Of a stretch of DNA of 22,858 bases, positions 1 through 6,628 are shown one piece after another (within the stretch, counting starts at the first letter, position 1; each line of letters starts with the position of its first letter). The notes under the pieces are model-generated. The model did no database searches and was not told the origin of the DNA. It was given only the letters and a program-made list of their open reading frames with translations. The stretch is from a virus. The stretch is from positions 1-22,858 of the IMG/VR virus record IMGVR_UViG_3300031227_004810; one strand, given 5' to 3'. The translations under genes were made by a program, and so were the position numbers.

Positions 1-100
1 CACCCATTGAATTTATCGTTTCGTTAAGTTCTTTGATTGCTTCCAGTTGTATTGCTTCTCTATTATTCTGTTTTCTTTCTTTGTTGAACCAGTCTTTCAT
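1..100 (-). CDS. Hypothetical protein, C-terminus outside window
   Basis: The minus-strand reading frame starts at the ATG at 98-100 and runs off the left edge, so only the first 33 codons are visible. A GAGGTG ribosome site lies four bases upstream of the start, which supports a real gene. The visible part begins MKDWFNKERKQNN and is charged and probably helical. It is too short to assign a family. It follows the gene at 130-456 by 29 bases in the same direction and would share its promoter. Confidence 0.6.
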   Translation of the reverse strand, partial: MKDWFNKERKQNNREAIQLEAIKELNETINSMG

Positions 101-120
101 AGAGCACCTCTTTTCTAATA

Positions 121-147
121 GAAGTGCTCCTAAAAAGGAGACACTTC
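121..147 (-). other. Hairpin overlapping a stop codon
   Basis: Arms 121-131 and 136-147 pair through about 11 base pairs with one bulged base around an AAAA/TTTT loop. The hairpin covers the stop codon (130-132) of the gene at 130-456 and lies 15 bases before the ribosome site of the next gene. The sequence after it on the minus strand (TATTAGAAAAG) is not a T-tract, so it is a poor terminator. It may affect mRNA decay or translation of the next gene. Confidence 0.35.
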
Positions 148-456
148 GGGTTCAAAATATGACATGATTGTTATTGCTTGAGTACGTTTTCTATCTTTCG
201 TTGTTCTTCTGTTTCTATACCAATTTTTAAGTAGATTCTCTGCGGCAATATAATAAGCCTCAATATTTTTTAAATCTCTAAACTCTTGTTCTAAATCATC
301 TCTTGATACGAAATACCACTTTTCATCAAGTTCTCCAAACTCTTTCTCGTAATAATTCTGTGTTTCAAAATGTTGCTCTTTTGCTTTTTCCACTTCTCTC
401 TTTAGTTCATTTTCTGTCATCAATTTCAATAATGTAAAATGCTGAGTATTGTACAT
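130..456 (-). CDS. Hypothetical charged helical protein (108 aa)
   Basis: I do not recognise this protein. It begins MYNTQHFTLLKLMTENELKR and is rich in Glu, Lys and Arg, with a predicted helical middle part and a strongly basic stretch near the C-terminus (RNRRTTKDRKRT). The frame is open upstream to 504, but the ATG at 456 is the start: AAGGAG lies six bases before it, while the ATG at 504 falls inside the -10 box of a good promoter. It is therefore first in its own transcript, separate from the gene ending at 524. No signal peptide or membrane segment is seen. Confidence 0.7.
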   Translation of the reverse strand: MYNTQHFTLLKLMTENELKREVEKAKEQHFETQNYYEKEFGELDEKWYFVSRDDLEQEFRDLKNIEAYYIAAENLLKNWYRNRRTTKDRKRTQAITIMSYFEPEVSPF

Positions 457-499
457 ATGACAACTCCTTTTTATTAGTTTGTTTTTGTCTTTCACAAAC

Positions 500-527
500 A
501 TCATATCACATTGAAAAGTAGTGTCAA
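500..527 (-). promoter_or_regulatory. Strong sigma-A-type promoter for the 108-aa gene
   Basis: A perfect -35 box TTGACA (522-527) is followed by a 16-base spacer and a TATGAT -10 box (500-505). The bases TGA directly before the -10 make it an extended -10. It overlaps the stop codon of the gene at 524-748. Transcription should begin near 493, leaving a short leader before the ATG at 456. Confidence 0.75.
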
Positions 528-748
528 GCTTTGGAATTGAGCTCCTCGTCTTTTAATGCCAAATCTTTTATCTTGTTTAATATGTTCAACCCTACAGTTA
601 AATCTTCTACAACTTTGGCTACATTCTCAGGAGTACTCATGGAGTCTAAAGTTTCTTTGAAGACCTTTTTAAGTTCTGGGTTTTCTCTAAATATTCTTTG
701 TATATTCTTCTTAGCTTCTTCTGCCTTTTCTTTAGAAGTTTTACTCAT
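524..748 (-). CDS. Hypothetical small charged protein (74 aa)
   Basis: Unrecognised 74-residue protein, rich in Lys and Glu, likely all helical (MSKTSKEKAEEAKKN at the N-terminus, then an amphipathic region ending KDEELNSKA). Its ATG is eight bases inside the end of the transglycosylase gene (ends at 741) and is preceded by GGGGAG four bases upstream, so it is translationally coupled to it. That makes it the last gene of the modification operon. No catalytic motif is visible. It could be a small partner of the transglycosylase, but only its position supports that. Confidence 0.7.
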   Translation of the reverse strand: MSKTSKEKAEEAKKNIQRIFRENPELKKVFKETLDSMSTPENVAKVVEDLTVGLNILNKIKDLALKDEELNSKA

Positions 749-2765
749 TTTTCTCCCCTTTCACTTCTATTATATTATTAATATCTATAATATCTTTATT
801 ACTTATTACTGAATTCTCAACCTCTTTTTTTGGTTCTGGTTCTGGTTCAAAAGAATCTTTACCTAATCTGTTTTTAAAGAGTTGTTCTATTATACTTCCT
901 TGTTGTGGATTTGTAACTTTAGTTTCCTGCTCACATGATCCATCTGCTTTTAAAGTTGTAGTTTGTCTCAATATTTGTGATGAACTATTGTCGTATAAGT
1001 TCTTTAATGTAGTTAGTAGTCTGATGTTTTGGTCAATCATAGCTGTTAAAGTACCATCAGGTACACCTGAGTCTAAGGTTTCAAATATCATAGCGCGTTG
1101 CATACGTTCAAGGTTCATTGCTATAATACCCTGTATAGCTTCGATTATATCTGTCATATTTCTAGTATCAAACCTCTTGAACATCTTACTATAAGCACAT
1201 ACATACCCCGCTTTAAATTCTGGACAAGTAGCAGCAGAATAGCATCTGTCACAAGCCAATTTAGGGTACTTCTCAGAGTACATTTGTTTTGGTCTGTGTA
1301 CGCTCTTCTGACCCTTTATGAACTTTCCTCCTTCATCTCTCACAGGTATTATATCTGTACCTTTAAATATCTCTTCATCCATAAGGTCAATAGGGTCTGT
1401 TGTATTCTCTGGAAGTAAGTTCTTTAAACTCTCTTTAACTTCCTCTTCTGTTAAATCTATTATATCGTGGGTTTCTTCCATCATGTAGCTCTCACGCTCT
1501 TTAACTACTCTATCGAATGTTGTTCCTTTGATTAACAACTTATCGTTCTCTCCCATTACAACATCAGTAAAGAACGATGTGAGTTCTTCTATTCTAGCAT
1601 CATCATCCTCACACATAGAGTTCAGATAGAAGTTGTATAGGTTTTTAATCGTGGTTTCATCTTTGAGATAGTCTTTAAGGAATAGTTGGTTATACCCTTC
1701 TTCTTTTCTCTTTATGAATAGGGTACAATCTAAAACTATATCCATAACACCTTCTGCTTCTGGGTTTATGTTTAAATCTTTTGCATAGGCTTCTGGCTTA
1801 TCAAATTCAGTCTTTCCCTCACACCATTCTAAGCTAGGGAACTTAACTTCTACTAAAGACTTGGGTTTTGCTACAGCAGGTTTCAACCAGTACATTCTGA
1901 TGTGCAGGTGGGTTCTTATATACTTCTCTGCTTCCATGAAAGCTATTATATTGGCTTTAACCATTTCATCAGTGTCTTCATCTAGTAGGAGTTTTCTATT
2001 TATACCCAAAGCTTCTATCTTATCTAGGTACTCACCCTTCCACTTATCTTTTTTGAGTCGTGTCATCTTCTTACCTGTCCAGAAATTTATCTCCCCATAC
2101 TGTAATCCGACTAACCATGTCGTACTATCTGAACTGTAGAATGGTAATTTTGGGAGAATAGCTGTCTTGGTCATACCATATCCATGGCATAGAGAGTTGT
2201 ATTTCTCTGCTGTCTTTAATTTTGCGAAGTATGCTGTGAAATCTAATGACACCCCGTTAGTATTTATTCCCGAAAATCCAACATAAGGGTATCTCTCACA
2301 GTACATATCCCAACTTAAAGCAGAATTGTCATGCCATACGAAACAAACAGGTATGTTATTCTCTATCATGAATGGTTCAAAGTACTCTTTGTTCCATCTA
2401 TCTACTACATCCCCACCTACTAGATTCTCAAAATCAAAATTAGCTATGGCAAAGATGTATTCTTTATGGTTTTTAACCCACTGTAGATACTTCTTTAGAT
2501 GCTCTTCCCAATACTCTACTGAATAATCTTCGTACTCAGCATTGTTTTGGTAGGTATGTGCACCAGAGTCAATGAATAATCGTACATCTTGACCCTCAAA
2601 TCTCTGCTTTATATCAATACTCTTACCCTGTATGTAATGATAGGACATAAGGAAACTTCTTATACCCAAATCATACAGGATTTTATAGTATCTATCGTTC
2701 TCTACTCCTGAATAAATGATTGTGAATAGCTTAGATGTATCCATTACATCTCTCATGTTTGACAT
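741..2765 (-). CDS. dpdA: DpdA/TGT-like DNA deazaguanine transglycosylase with long C-terminal extension
   Basis: Predicted to exchange guanine in DNA for a 7-deazaguanine such as preQ0. Residues about 10-290 look like the TIM barrel of the TGT superfamily. FIDSGAHTY (64-72) carries D66 in the place of the DSGG motif of tRNA-guanine transglycosylases, and YSSDSTTWLVG (210-220) holds D213 as the candidate nucleophile, as in phage DpdA proteins. The usual bacterial TGT zinc motif near the C-terminus is absent. The protein continues to 674 residues: an acidic linker, a C505-x2-C508-x5-C514-x8-C523 cluster, then a helical region (about 530-600) and a Pro-Glu tail. This extension is not part of standard TGT and I do not recognise it with certainty. 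GGAGGG four bases before the ATG sets the start. It overlaps the flavoprotein gene by 13 bases and follows folE in the same operon. The family call is good; the exact base inserted is inference. Confidence 0.75.
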   Translation of the reverse strand: MSNMRDVMDTSKLFTIIYSGVENDRYYKILYDLGIRSFLMSYHYIQGKSIDIKQRFEGQDVRLFIDSGAHTYQNNAEYEDYSVEYWEEHLKKYLQWVKNHKEYIFAIANFDFENLVGGDVVDRWNKEYFEPFMIENNIPVCFVWHDNSALSWDMYCERYPYVGFSGINTNGVSLDFTAYFAKLKTAEKYNSLCHGYGMTKTAILPKLPFYSSDSTTWLVGLQYGEINFWTGKKMTRLKKDKWKGEYLDKIEALGINRKLLLDEDTDEMVKANIIAFMEAEKYIRTHLHIRMYWLKPAVAKPKSLVEVKFPSLEWCEGKTEFDKPEAYAKDLNINPEAEGVMDIVLDCTLFIKRKEEGYNQLFLKDYLKDETTIKNLYNFYLNSMCEDDDARIEELTSFFTDVVMGENDKLLIKGTTFDRVVKERESYMMEETHDIIDLTEEEVKESLKNLLPENTTDPIDLMDEEIFKGTDIIPVRDEGGKFIKGQKSVHRPKQMYSEKYPKLACDRCYSAATCPEFKAGYVCAYSKMFKRFDTRNMTDIIEAIQGIIAMNLERMQRAMIFETLDSGVPDGTLTAMIDQNIRLLTTLKNLYDNSSSQILRQTTTLKADGSCEQETKVTNPQQGSIIEQLFKNRLGKDSFEPEPEPKKEVENSVISNKDIIDINNIIEVKGEKNE

Positions 2766-3310
2766 AAACCCTCCGTATTACTCATGTACTCTATAAGTTC
2801 TGAAATATTCCGTCTATCTTTCATACTTAAAGGTAACTTTTCATCATCTGTCTCTTTAAATATGCATCCCAACCATTTATAATCACAATAGTTACACACT
2901 CGTTTCAAAGACTTCACAACTAAGTCTGCCCCTCCCATATGAAAATTATCACCCGATACTAAAATACTGGCGAACATAACATTGTATAACTCCCCTTTAA
3001 CATTAGGCATATATAATCTATCTAAAAATGACTTAGCTTTGGCAGTTAGACCAAAGAAATATATAGGACTAGCAATAACTATTACATCATATCTAGTTAT
3101 TTCTTTTAAAACATCAGTCAATATATCCTGTGGTAAAGGACATTCATCTAAACACCTATCACAATGAATACATGCTTGTATCGGTCCCATGTATAAATGA
3201 AGGTATGTAGAAGTATGACCTTTTTTGGTTAGGGTTTTTCTAAACTCTTCTACTAACACTTCGGTGTTTCCATCTACTCTAGGACTACCTGAGACAACTA
3301 AAACTCTCAT
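2753..3310 (-). CDS. Iron-sulfur flavoprotein, NADPH-dependent FMN reductase family
   Basis: A 185-residue flavodoxin-like protein. SGSPRVDGNT (7-16) is the FMN phosphate-binding loop and SPIYFFGLTAKAKSFLDR (81-98) is the second typical flavin segment. Between them C47-x2-C50-x2-C53-x3-C57 is a compact cluster-binding motif like that of iron-sulfur flavoproteins (Isf family), so it probably carries FMN and a 4Fe-4S cluster. C139, C142 and C149 form a second cysteine group near the C-terminus. It starts at 3310, overlapping the folE stop by four bases (ATGA), and its own end overlaps the transglycosylase gene. Radical-SAM enzymes need a one-electron donor, usually flavodoxin, so it may serve QueE or the QueC-fused radical-SAM domain. 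That role is inferred from context. A direct reductase acting on the modified base is an alternative. Confidence 0.8.
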   Translation of the reverse strand: MRVLVVSGSPRVDGNTEVLVEEFRKTLTKKGHTSTYLHLYMGPIQACIHCDRCLDECPLPQDILTDVLKEITRYDVIVIASPIYFFGLTAKAKSFLDRLYMPNVKGELYNVMFASILVSGDNFHMGGADLVVKSLKRVCNYCDYKWLGCIFKETDDEKLPLSMKDRRNISELIEYMSNTEGLCQT

Positions 3311-3894
3311 TCTTCACCTGCCATTTTAAAAAACATTTCTCTTAGCTTCATGGCTCTATCTTCTGTCATTTGTAAGTTCCAAGCATCGAGTACTGTATCT
3401 GTAATACCCTCACTTTCTATCCCTCGACTTGACATACAAGTATGCTCTGCCCTTATTCTTACAATAATAAACTGAGGATTTATAACATCAGTTAAATATT
3501 TAAGAATATCCTTTACAAGCCTCTCTTGTATTTGAGGTCTTTTACTAAAATATTTCACTACTCTTGGTATTTTAGACAAACCTATTATCTTATCCTCGGG
3601 CAAGTATCCTACATCAACTGTACCCATGAACGGTAACCAATGGTGTGAACACATAGAATAAAACTTTATATGCTTAATTACAACAACGCCTGTATTTTCC
3701 TCTAAAGGAAATGTTTTCATACGAGAATTCAATTCAGCAATGTTGTAATCATTTCTATTCACAAATAACTCATTGTTGAACATTTTAGCCACTCTAAGTG
3801 GAGTCAATTTATTATCTTCACTCTCTTTTATTTCGAGTACATTCATTATAGCCTGCATATGTTCTCTAATTAATTCTACTTTATTATTTATCAT
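3307..3894 (-). CDS. folE: GTP cyclohydrolase I
   Basis: Converts GTP to dihydroneopterin triphosphate, the first step of folate and of 7-deazaguanine synthesis. The 195-residue length fits the family. The hallmark SMCSHHWLPFMGTVDVGYLP (80-99) supplies C82 and H85, and AEHTCMSSRGI (149-159) supplies C153, the expected zinc ligands. GLSKIPRVVKYFSKRPQIQE (105-124) is the conserved substrate-side segment. AGGAGA lies five bases before the ATG. The gene overlaps the HNH endonuclease before it and the flavoprotein after it by four bases each. Queuosine-type genes nearby suggest it supplies precursor for base modification rather than folate. Confidence 0.95.
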   Translation of the reverse strand: MINNKVELIREHMQAIMNVLEIKESEDNKLTPLRVAKMFNNELFVNRNDYNIAELNSRMKTFPLEENTGVVVIKHIKFYSMCSHHWLPFMGTVDVGYLPEDKIIGLSKIPRVVKYFSKRPQIQERLVKDILKYLTDVINPQFIIVRIRAEHTCMSSRGIESEGITDTVLDAWNLQMTEDRAMKLREMFFKMAGEE

Positions 3895-4568
3895 GATTTT
3901 CTCCTGAATTCTTTAAAGTATTTTAATTCTGCTTCTTTTCTAACTTTTACCGCTTCATCTAAAGTCTTGTACTTACCTAAGTATATGCTCTTATTGTTAA
4001 TTTTAATAACAGCTAAGTACCTGTTGAGTTTACTTAAAAAACATACCCCTGAAAATCCTGATGTGTTGTTTTTATGTAATTTATGGTTCATACAATTTTG
4101 AGATGGAGTGCAGATTCTTAAATTAGATTTTACATTATTACTTGGATTACCATCTTCGTGGTCTACCATTTCGTTTTCAGGTGTGCTTAAAATAAATCTG
4201 TGAAGCCTAATTCTTTTTTTATTTCTTTGAGAATACCAGTAAGAGTCTTGTAAACTCCAATACTTTGAGCGTATTTTTTCAACATCCTCAGTATCTATCA
4301 AAGTACAATTACCTCGGGTGTCATACATCTCTGTAATTTTACCTTTACATGTAAAAGTGTTATTTGATACACTCCTCTCAATCGTTATCTCACTTCTGTA
4401 ACACCCACAACTCGTAGTTAAACCGTTAACTAAGCTACCTCTTCTCACTACAGTAGTGTTACCACACTTACATACACACTCCCATCTAGTGTGTCCATCT
4501 TTACTGGGAGCAAAATCAACAACACTAAGTCTACCAAATTTATGACCTATTATATTCTCTAGCTTCAT
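3891..4568 (-). CDS. HNH homing endonuclease with AP2 DNA-binding domain
   Basis: Free-standing mobile nuclease. The N-terminus has a small zinc-type module with C31, C33, C35, C54 and C56 (WECVCKCGN and TSCGCYRSE), common in phage HNH proteins. The HNH nuclease core follows: LHRFIL with H123, then VDHEDGNPSNNVKSNLRIC with D136 and H137. The C-terminal part from about 168 (TSGFSGV) to 220 is an AP2-like DNA-binding fold. It is the first gene after the promoter at 4601-4629 and overlaps the folE start by four bases. AAGGGG sits five bases before the ATG. Its insertion at the head of the folE operon looks secondary. No link to base modification is needed, though folE depends on its transcript. 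Confidence 0.9.
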   Translation of the reverse strand: MKLENIIGHKFGRLSVVDFAPSKDGHTRWECVCKCGNTTVVRRGSLVNGLTTSCGCYRSEITIERSVSNNTFTCKGKITEMYDTRGNCTLIDTEDVEKIRSKYWSLQDSYWYSQRNKKRIRLHRFILSTPENEMVDHEDGNPSNNVKSNLRICTPSQNCMNHKLHKNNTSGFSGVCFLSKLNRYLAVIKINNKSIYLGKYKTLDEAVKVRKEAELKYFKEFRRKS

Positions 4569-4600
4569 ACAAACCCCTTATGTACAATTTTGTCACATAA

Positions 4601-4629
4601 AGCGTATCACTTTGTTACTTGTATGTAAA
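4601..4629 (-). promoter_or_regulatory. Probable promoter of the HNH-folE-dpdA operon
   Basis: TTTACA (4624-4629) matches the -35 consensus at five of six bases, with a 17-base spacer to TACGCT (4601-4606). The -10 box is weak, but TGA directly precedes it (extended -10). It lies just after a terminator at 4637-4663 and before the ATG at 4568, as expected for a new transcript. Confidence 0.5.
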
Positions 4630-4636
4630 CAAATAC

Positions 4637-4663
4637 AAAAAGAAACTCCTCAATGGAAGTCTC
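4637..4663 (-). terminator. Rho-independent terminator of the 40-aa gene
   Basis: An eight-pair stem (two G-T pairs) with a six-base loop lies at 4642-4663 and is followed on the minus strand by five T residues (4637-4641). It comes 31 bases after the stop codon of the 40-residue gene and before the next promoter, isolating the small gene. A longer AACTCC/GGAGTT pairing with 4685-4690 is also possible. Confidence 0.7.
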
Positions 4664-4694
4664 TCTTATATTAAAAATATTCTGGGAGTTCTAA

Positions 4695-4817
4695 TTACCT
4701 TTCTCTTTTAGGAGCAGCAGCAGCTCTTGTTAAACCTCTACCAGCTTTAGCTTTAGCTCCAGCTTTCTTACCAGCTTTTGAAGCATCACTTCCACCTTCA
4801 GCATAAACTTTCATCAT
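4695..4817 (-). CDS. Small basic Lys/Ala/Gly-rich protein (40 aa)
   Basis: A 40-codon frame on the minus strand, too short for ordinary gene calling. It begins MMKVYAEGGSDASKAGKKAG and ends RAAAAPKRER; nearly all residues are Ala, Gly, Lys or Arg, so it is strongly basic. GAGGTG lies six bases before the first of two ATGs. It has its own perfect TATAAT box, a hairpin leader and a terminator, all signs of a real and perhaps highly expressed gene. The composition recalls small nucleic-acid-binding or histone-like tails. I recognise no family and no function is shown. Confidence 0.75.
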   Translation of the reverse strand: MMKVYAEGGSDASKAGKKAGAKAKAGRGLTRAAAAPKRER

Positions 4818-4841
4818 AATAATCACCTCTTCGTGTTTTTG

Positions 4842-4909
4842 AGTGTTTTAGGGGAACTCTCATAAGTGAAAACAAGCGAACCTAAAAACTTATGAGCCTA
4901 AACAACACT
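4842..4909 (-). promoter_or_regulatory. Structured 5' leader hairpin
   Basis: On the minus strand AGTGTT (4904-4909), TTAGG and CTCATAAG (4889-4896... paired strand) fold back on CTTATGAG (4859-4866), CCTAA and AACACT (4842-4847). This gives about 19 pairs with a 2-base and a 6-base bulge and a 22-base apical loop. The loop holds TTTTTAGG, which could pair instead with the CCTAAAA of the 3' arm, giving a second fold or pseudoknot. The structure starts about four bases after the predicted transcription start and ends 12 bases before the ribosome site of the 40-residue gene. A 5'-terminal mRNA-stabilising stem is the simplest reading; a regulatory switch is possible. Confidence 0.6.
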
Positions 4910-4919
4910 TCTTACAATA

Positions 4920-4948
4920 ATTATACACTGCATACAAAAAACTGAATA
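4920..4948 (-). promoter_or_regulatory. Promoter of the 40-aa gene
   Basis: A perfect TATAAT -10 box (4920-4925) stands 17 bases after TATTCA (4943-4948), a three-of-six match to the -35 consensus. Transcription should begin near 4913, just before the hairpin leader. The -35 box nearly touches the queC fusion stop at 4953. Confidence 0.6.
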
Positions 4949-4952
4949 GTGT

Positions 4953-6620
4953 TTACGGTTCAATGTCATACTCACAAAAATAACAAGAAGGTATGTTACC
5001 TGAACAAAGGTTTAATCTGCTTAACTGTTTCAATCTCTGTTCTCTATAGTTTTTCAAACATGCTGATATACTTCCAGAGCCTGTGACATTTGTTATGGCA
5101 TGACTATTGTATTTTACTTGTGATATTTCTAATGCACAACCTAACAAGTATCCATCAGGTGTTAGTGTTACTTGCCACTGTCCCCTATTACAAAAGAACT
5201 CAAATGTTAATATCATACCGTTAACTGAATTCAATCCTGTATTTATCACATCGTTTACAAAAGGTGTGATGTAATAATCTCCCCGCAAAAACTTACTTGT
5301 CCAAACATTAGGTGAGTGGAAAGTTATTTCTAAGTTCTTGAACTCATAATACAAGCTTTTAAATACATCATCATACTCTCTAGCCGTAAGTATACTATCT
5401 AAGTTCTTAGCTTTCCCTACAGGTATTACAGGTTTAATGAAGAACTTCGTTACCCCGAAATGTAGGTGTAATGTACTCACTATATTATACACACTTTTGT
5501 AATTTCCCTTATGTACAGATATATGAATTTCCATAGGTATTTTGTTTTGTTCAAGTGCATGGAATGTAGTATATTTAATCTCTTCTGGTCTTACCTCTAC
5601 TTCATTGAGATTATCTACAGATAGCACAATCTTTTCAAATCCTGCAGTTTTTATATCTTCTATATATCTAACAACATTAACACCATTGGTTACTACATCG
5701 TATGTGACATCAGGAAAGTTAAACTTTAAATACTTTACATAGTCGAATATAGTATAGTCAAACATGGGTTCTTTCCCTGCAAAATGAACGTGCTCTATAT
5801 CCAATTCTCTAATTGTTCTACTTAGTGCATTACACTTTTCAAAATAACTCATCTCAGCAGTAACCAACTTTTCAGTATGGTAACAATGAGTACACTCAAA
5901 TTGACACCTATTATTTATTAAAAATCTTAACTCTGTTACAGGTTCTTTCATATAACTTTTCGCGAACTCATCTGTGTAACCTAGAGTGTCACCTAAACAC
6001 CATTCATACTGAGGATTGAATATTGTCTTTAAAGTTTCACAATCTCCACATTTACCGCAAGGCTTACCTTCTATGGGTGTGTTACAACTGAATACATCAT
6101 CTTCGTGCAACCCAAATTCTATAGCTTTCTGCATTAAATCATACTTGTTTAGTGCAGCATATGGAGCAAGTATTTGTACTCCTGCCATCATTGCAACTTT
6201 GTTAAGAGTATCTACAAATTCAATAGAAGTGTCTGTAAACCCAATATTCTGTGCAATTATTGCAGTGTATATTTCACTTACTCCTAAAGATTCTGCAACT
6301 GAAACTGCGTAAGATAAAAATATAAGGTTCCTCATAGGAATGTATTGGTCTTTATCATCAGGTGATATGTGAGAGTCATACAAAGTTGTTTTCGCCCAAA
6401 ATAAAGTAGGAAGTTCTATTTCCATAAATTCTGCGATTAGTTTTTTATTCATAACATTGATTTTTCTACACGCTGTATCCATGCAATTTCTTTCTTGAAC
6501 ATAATTTCTCTGTCCATAGTTAAAGAAAATACATCTTACATGGTTACCTCTACTTATCAATTCGTGTAAAAGAATTACACTGTCATATCCACCACTGTTT
6601 AACATTATAACTTTATTCAT
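4953..6620 (-). CDS. queC: QueC preQ0 synthase fused to a radical-SAM/SPASM-like enzyme
   Basis: A two-enzyme fusion of 555 residues. Residues 1 to about 225 are QueC, which turns 7-carboxy-7-deazaguanine into preQ0 using ATP and ammonia: SGGYDS (9-14) is the PP-loop, YIPMRN (93-98) the conserved RN segment, and C179, C188, C191 and C194 the zinc site. From about 230 a radical-SAM domain begins with RFLINNRCQFECTHCYHTE: C239-x3-C243-x2-C246 for the 4Fe-4S cluster, and AGKEPMF (281-287) in place of GGEP. C477, C495, C539, C546 and C549 at the C-terminus suggest SPASM-type auxiliary clusters. QueC alone is about 220-230 residues. An in-frame upstream extension to 6674 is rejected because AGGAGG sits four bases before the ATG at 6620. 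The gene follows queE by eight bases. The product of the radical-SAM part is unknown. Confidence 0.92.
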   Translation of the reverse strand: MNKVIMLNSGGYDSVILLHELISRGNHVRCIFFNYGQRNYVQERNCMDTACRKINVMNKKLIAEFMEIELPTLFWAKTTLYDSHISPDDKDQYIPMRNLIFLSYAVSVAESLGVSEIYTAIIAQNIGFTDTSIEFVDTLNKVAMMAGVQILAPYAALNKYDLMQKAIEFGLHEDDVFSCNTPIEGKPCGKCGDCETLKTIFNPQYEWCLGDTLGYTDEFAKSYMKEPVTELRFLINNRCQFECTHCYHTEKLVTAEMSYFEKCNALSRTIRELDIEHVHFAGKEPMFDYTIFDYVKYLKFNFPDVTYDVVTNGVNVVRYIEDIKTAGFEKIVLSVDNLNEVEVRPEEIKYTTFHALEQNKIPMEIHISVHKGNYKSVYNIVSTLHLHFGVTKFFIKPVIPVGKAKNLDSILTAREYDDVFKSLYYEFKNLEITFHSPNVWTSKFLRGDYYITPFVNDVINTGLNSVNGMILTFEFFCNRGQWQVTLTPDGYLLGCALEISQVKYNSHAITNVTGSGSISACLKNYREQRLKQLSRLNLCSGNIPSCYFCEYDIEP

Positions 6621-6628
6621 TTTTCCTC

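Noticed and set aside
121-147. Intrinsic terminator at the end of the 108-aa gene
   Set aside because: The stem is good but the bases after it are not T-rich and the next gene follows closely, so it is reported only as a hairpin.
834-850. Short GGTTCT tandem repeat
   Set aside because: It is three hexamers coding for the Pro-Glu tail of the transglycosylase and needs no other explanation.
531-2526. Plus-strand reading frames across the transglycosylase gene
   Set aside because: They lack ribosome sites, encode low-complexity or Ser/Ile-rich products, and lie opposite well-supported genes. The same holds for plus-strand frames elsewhere.
741-2765. Ordinary bacterial tRNA-guanine transglycosylase
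   Set aside because: The usual C-terminal zinc motif is missing, and no QueF is seen to make preQ1 for a bacterial TGT. A DNA-acting DpdA fits better, although tRNA as substrate cannot be fully excluded.
4842-4909. preQ1 riboswitch upstream of the small gene
   Set aside because: The leader lies near queuosine-type genes, but I cannot match it to the short preQ1-I or the preQ1-II consensus, and the gene after it is not a known queuosine gene. I kept it only as a structured leader.
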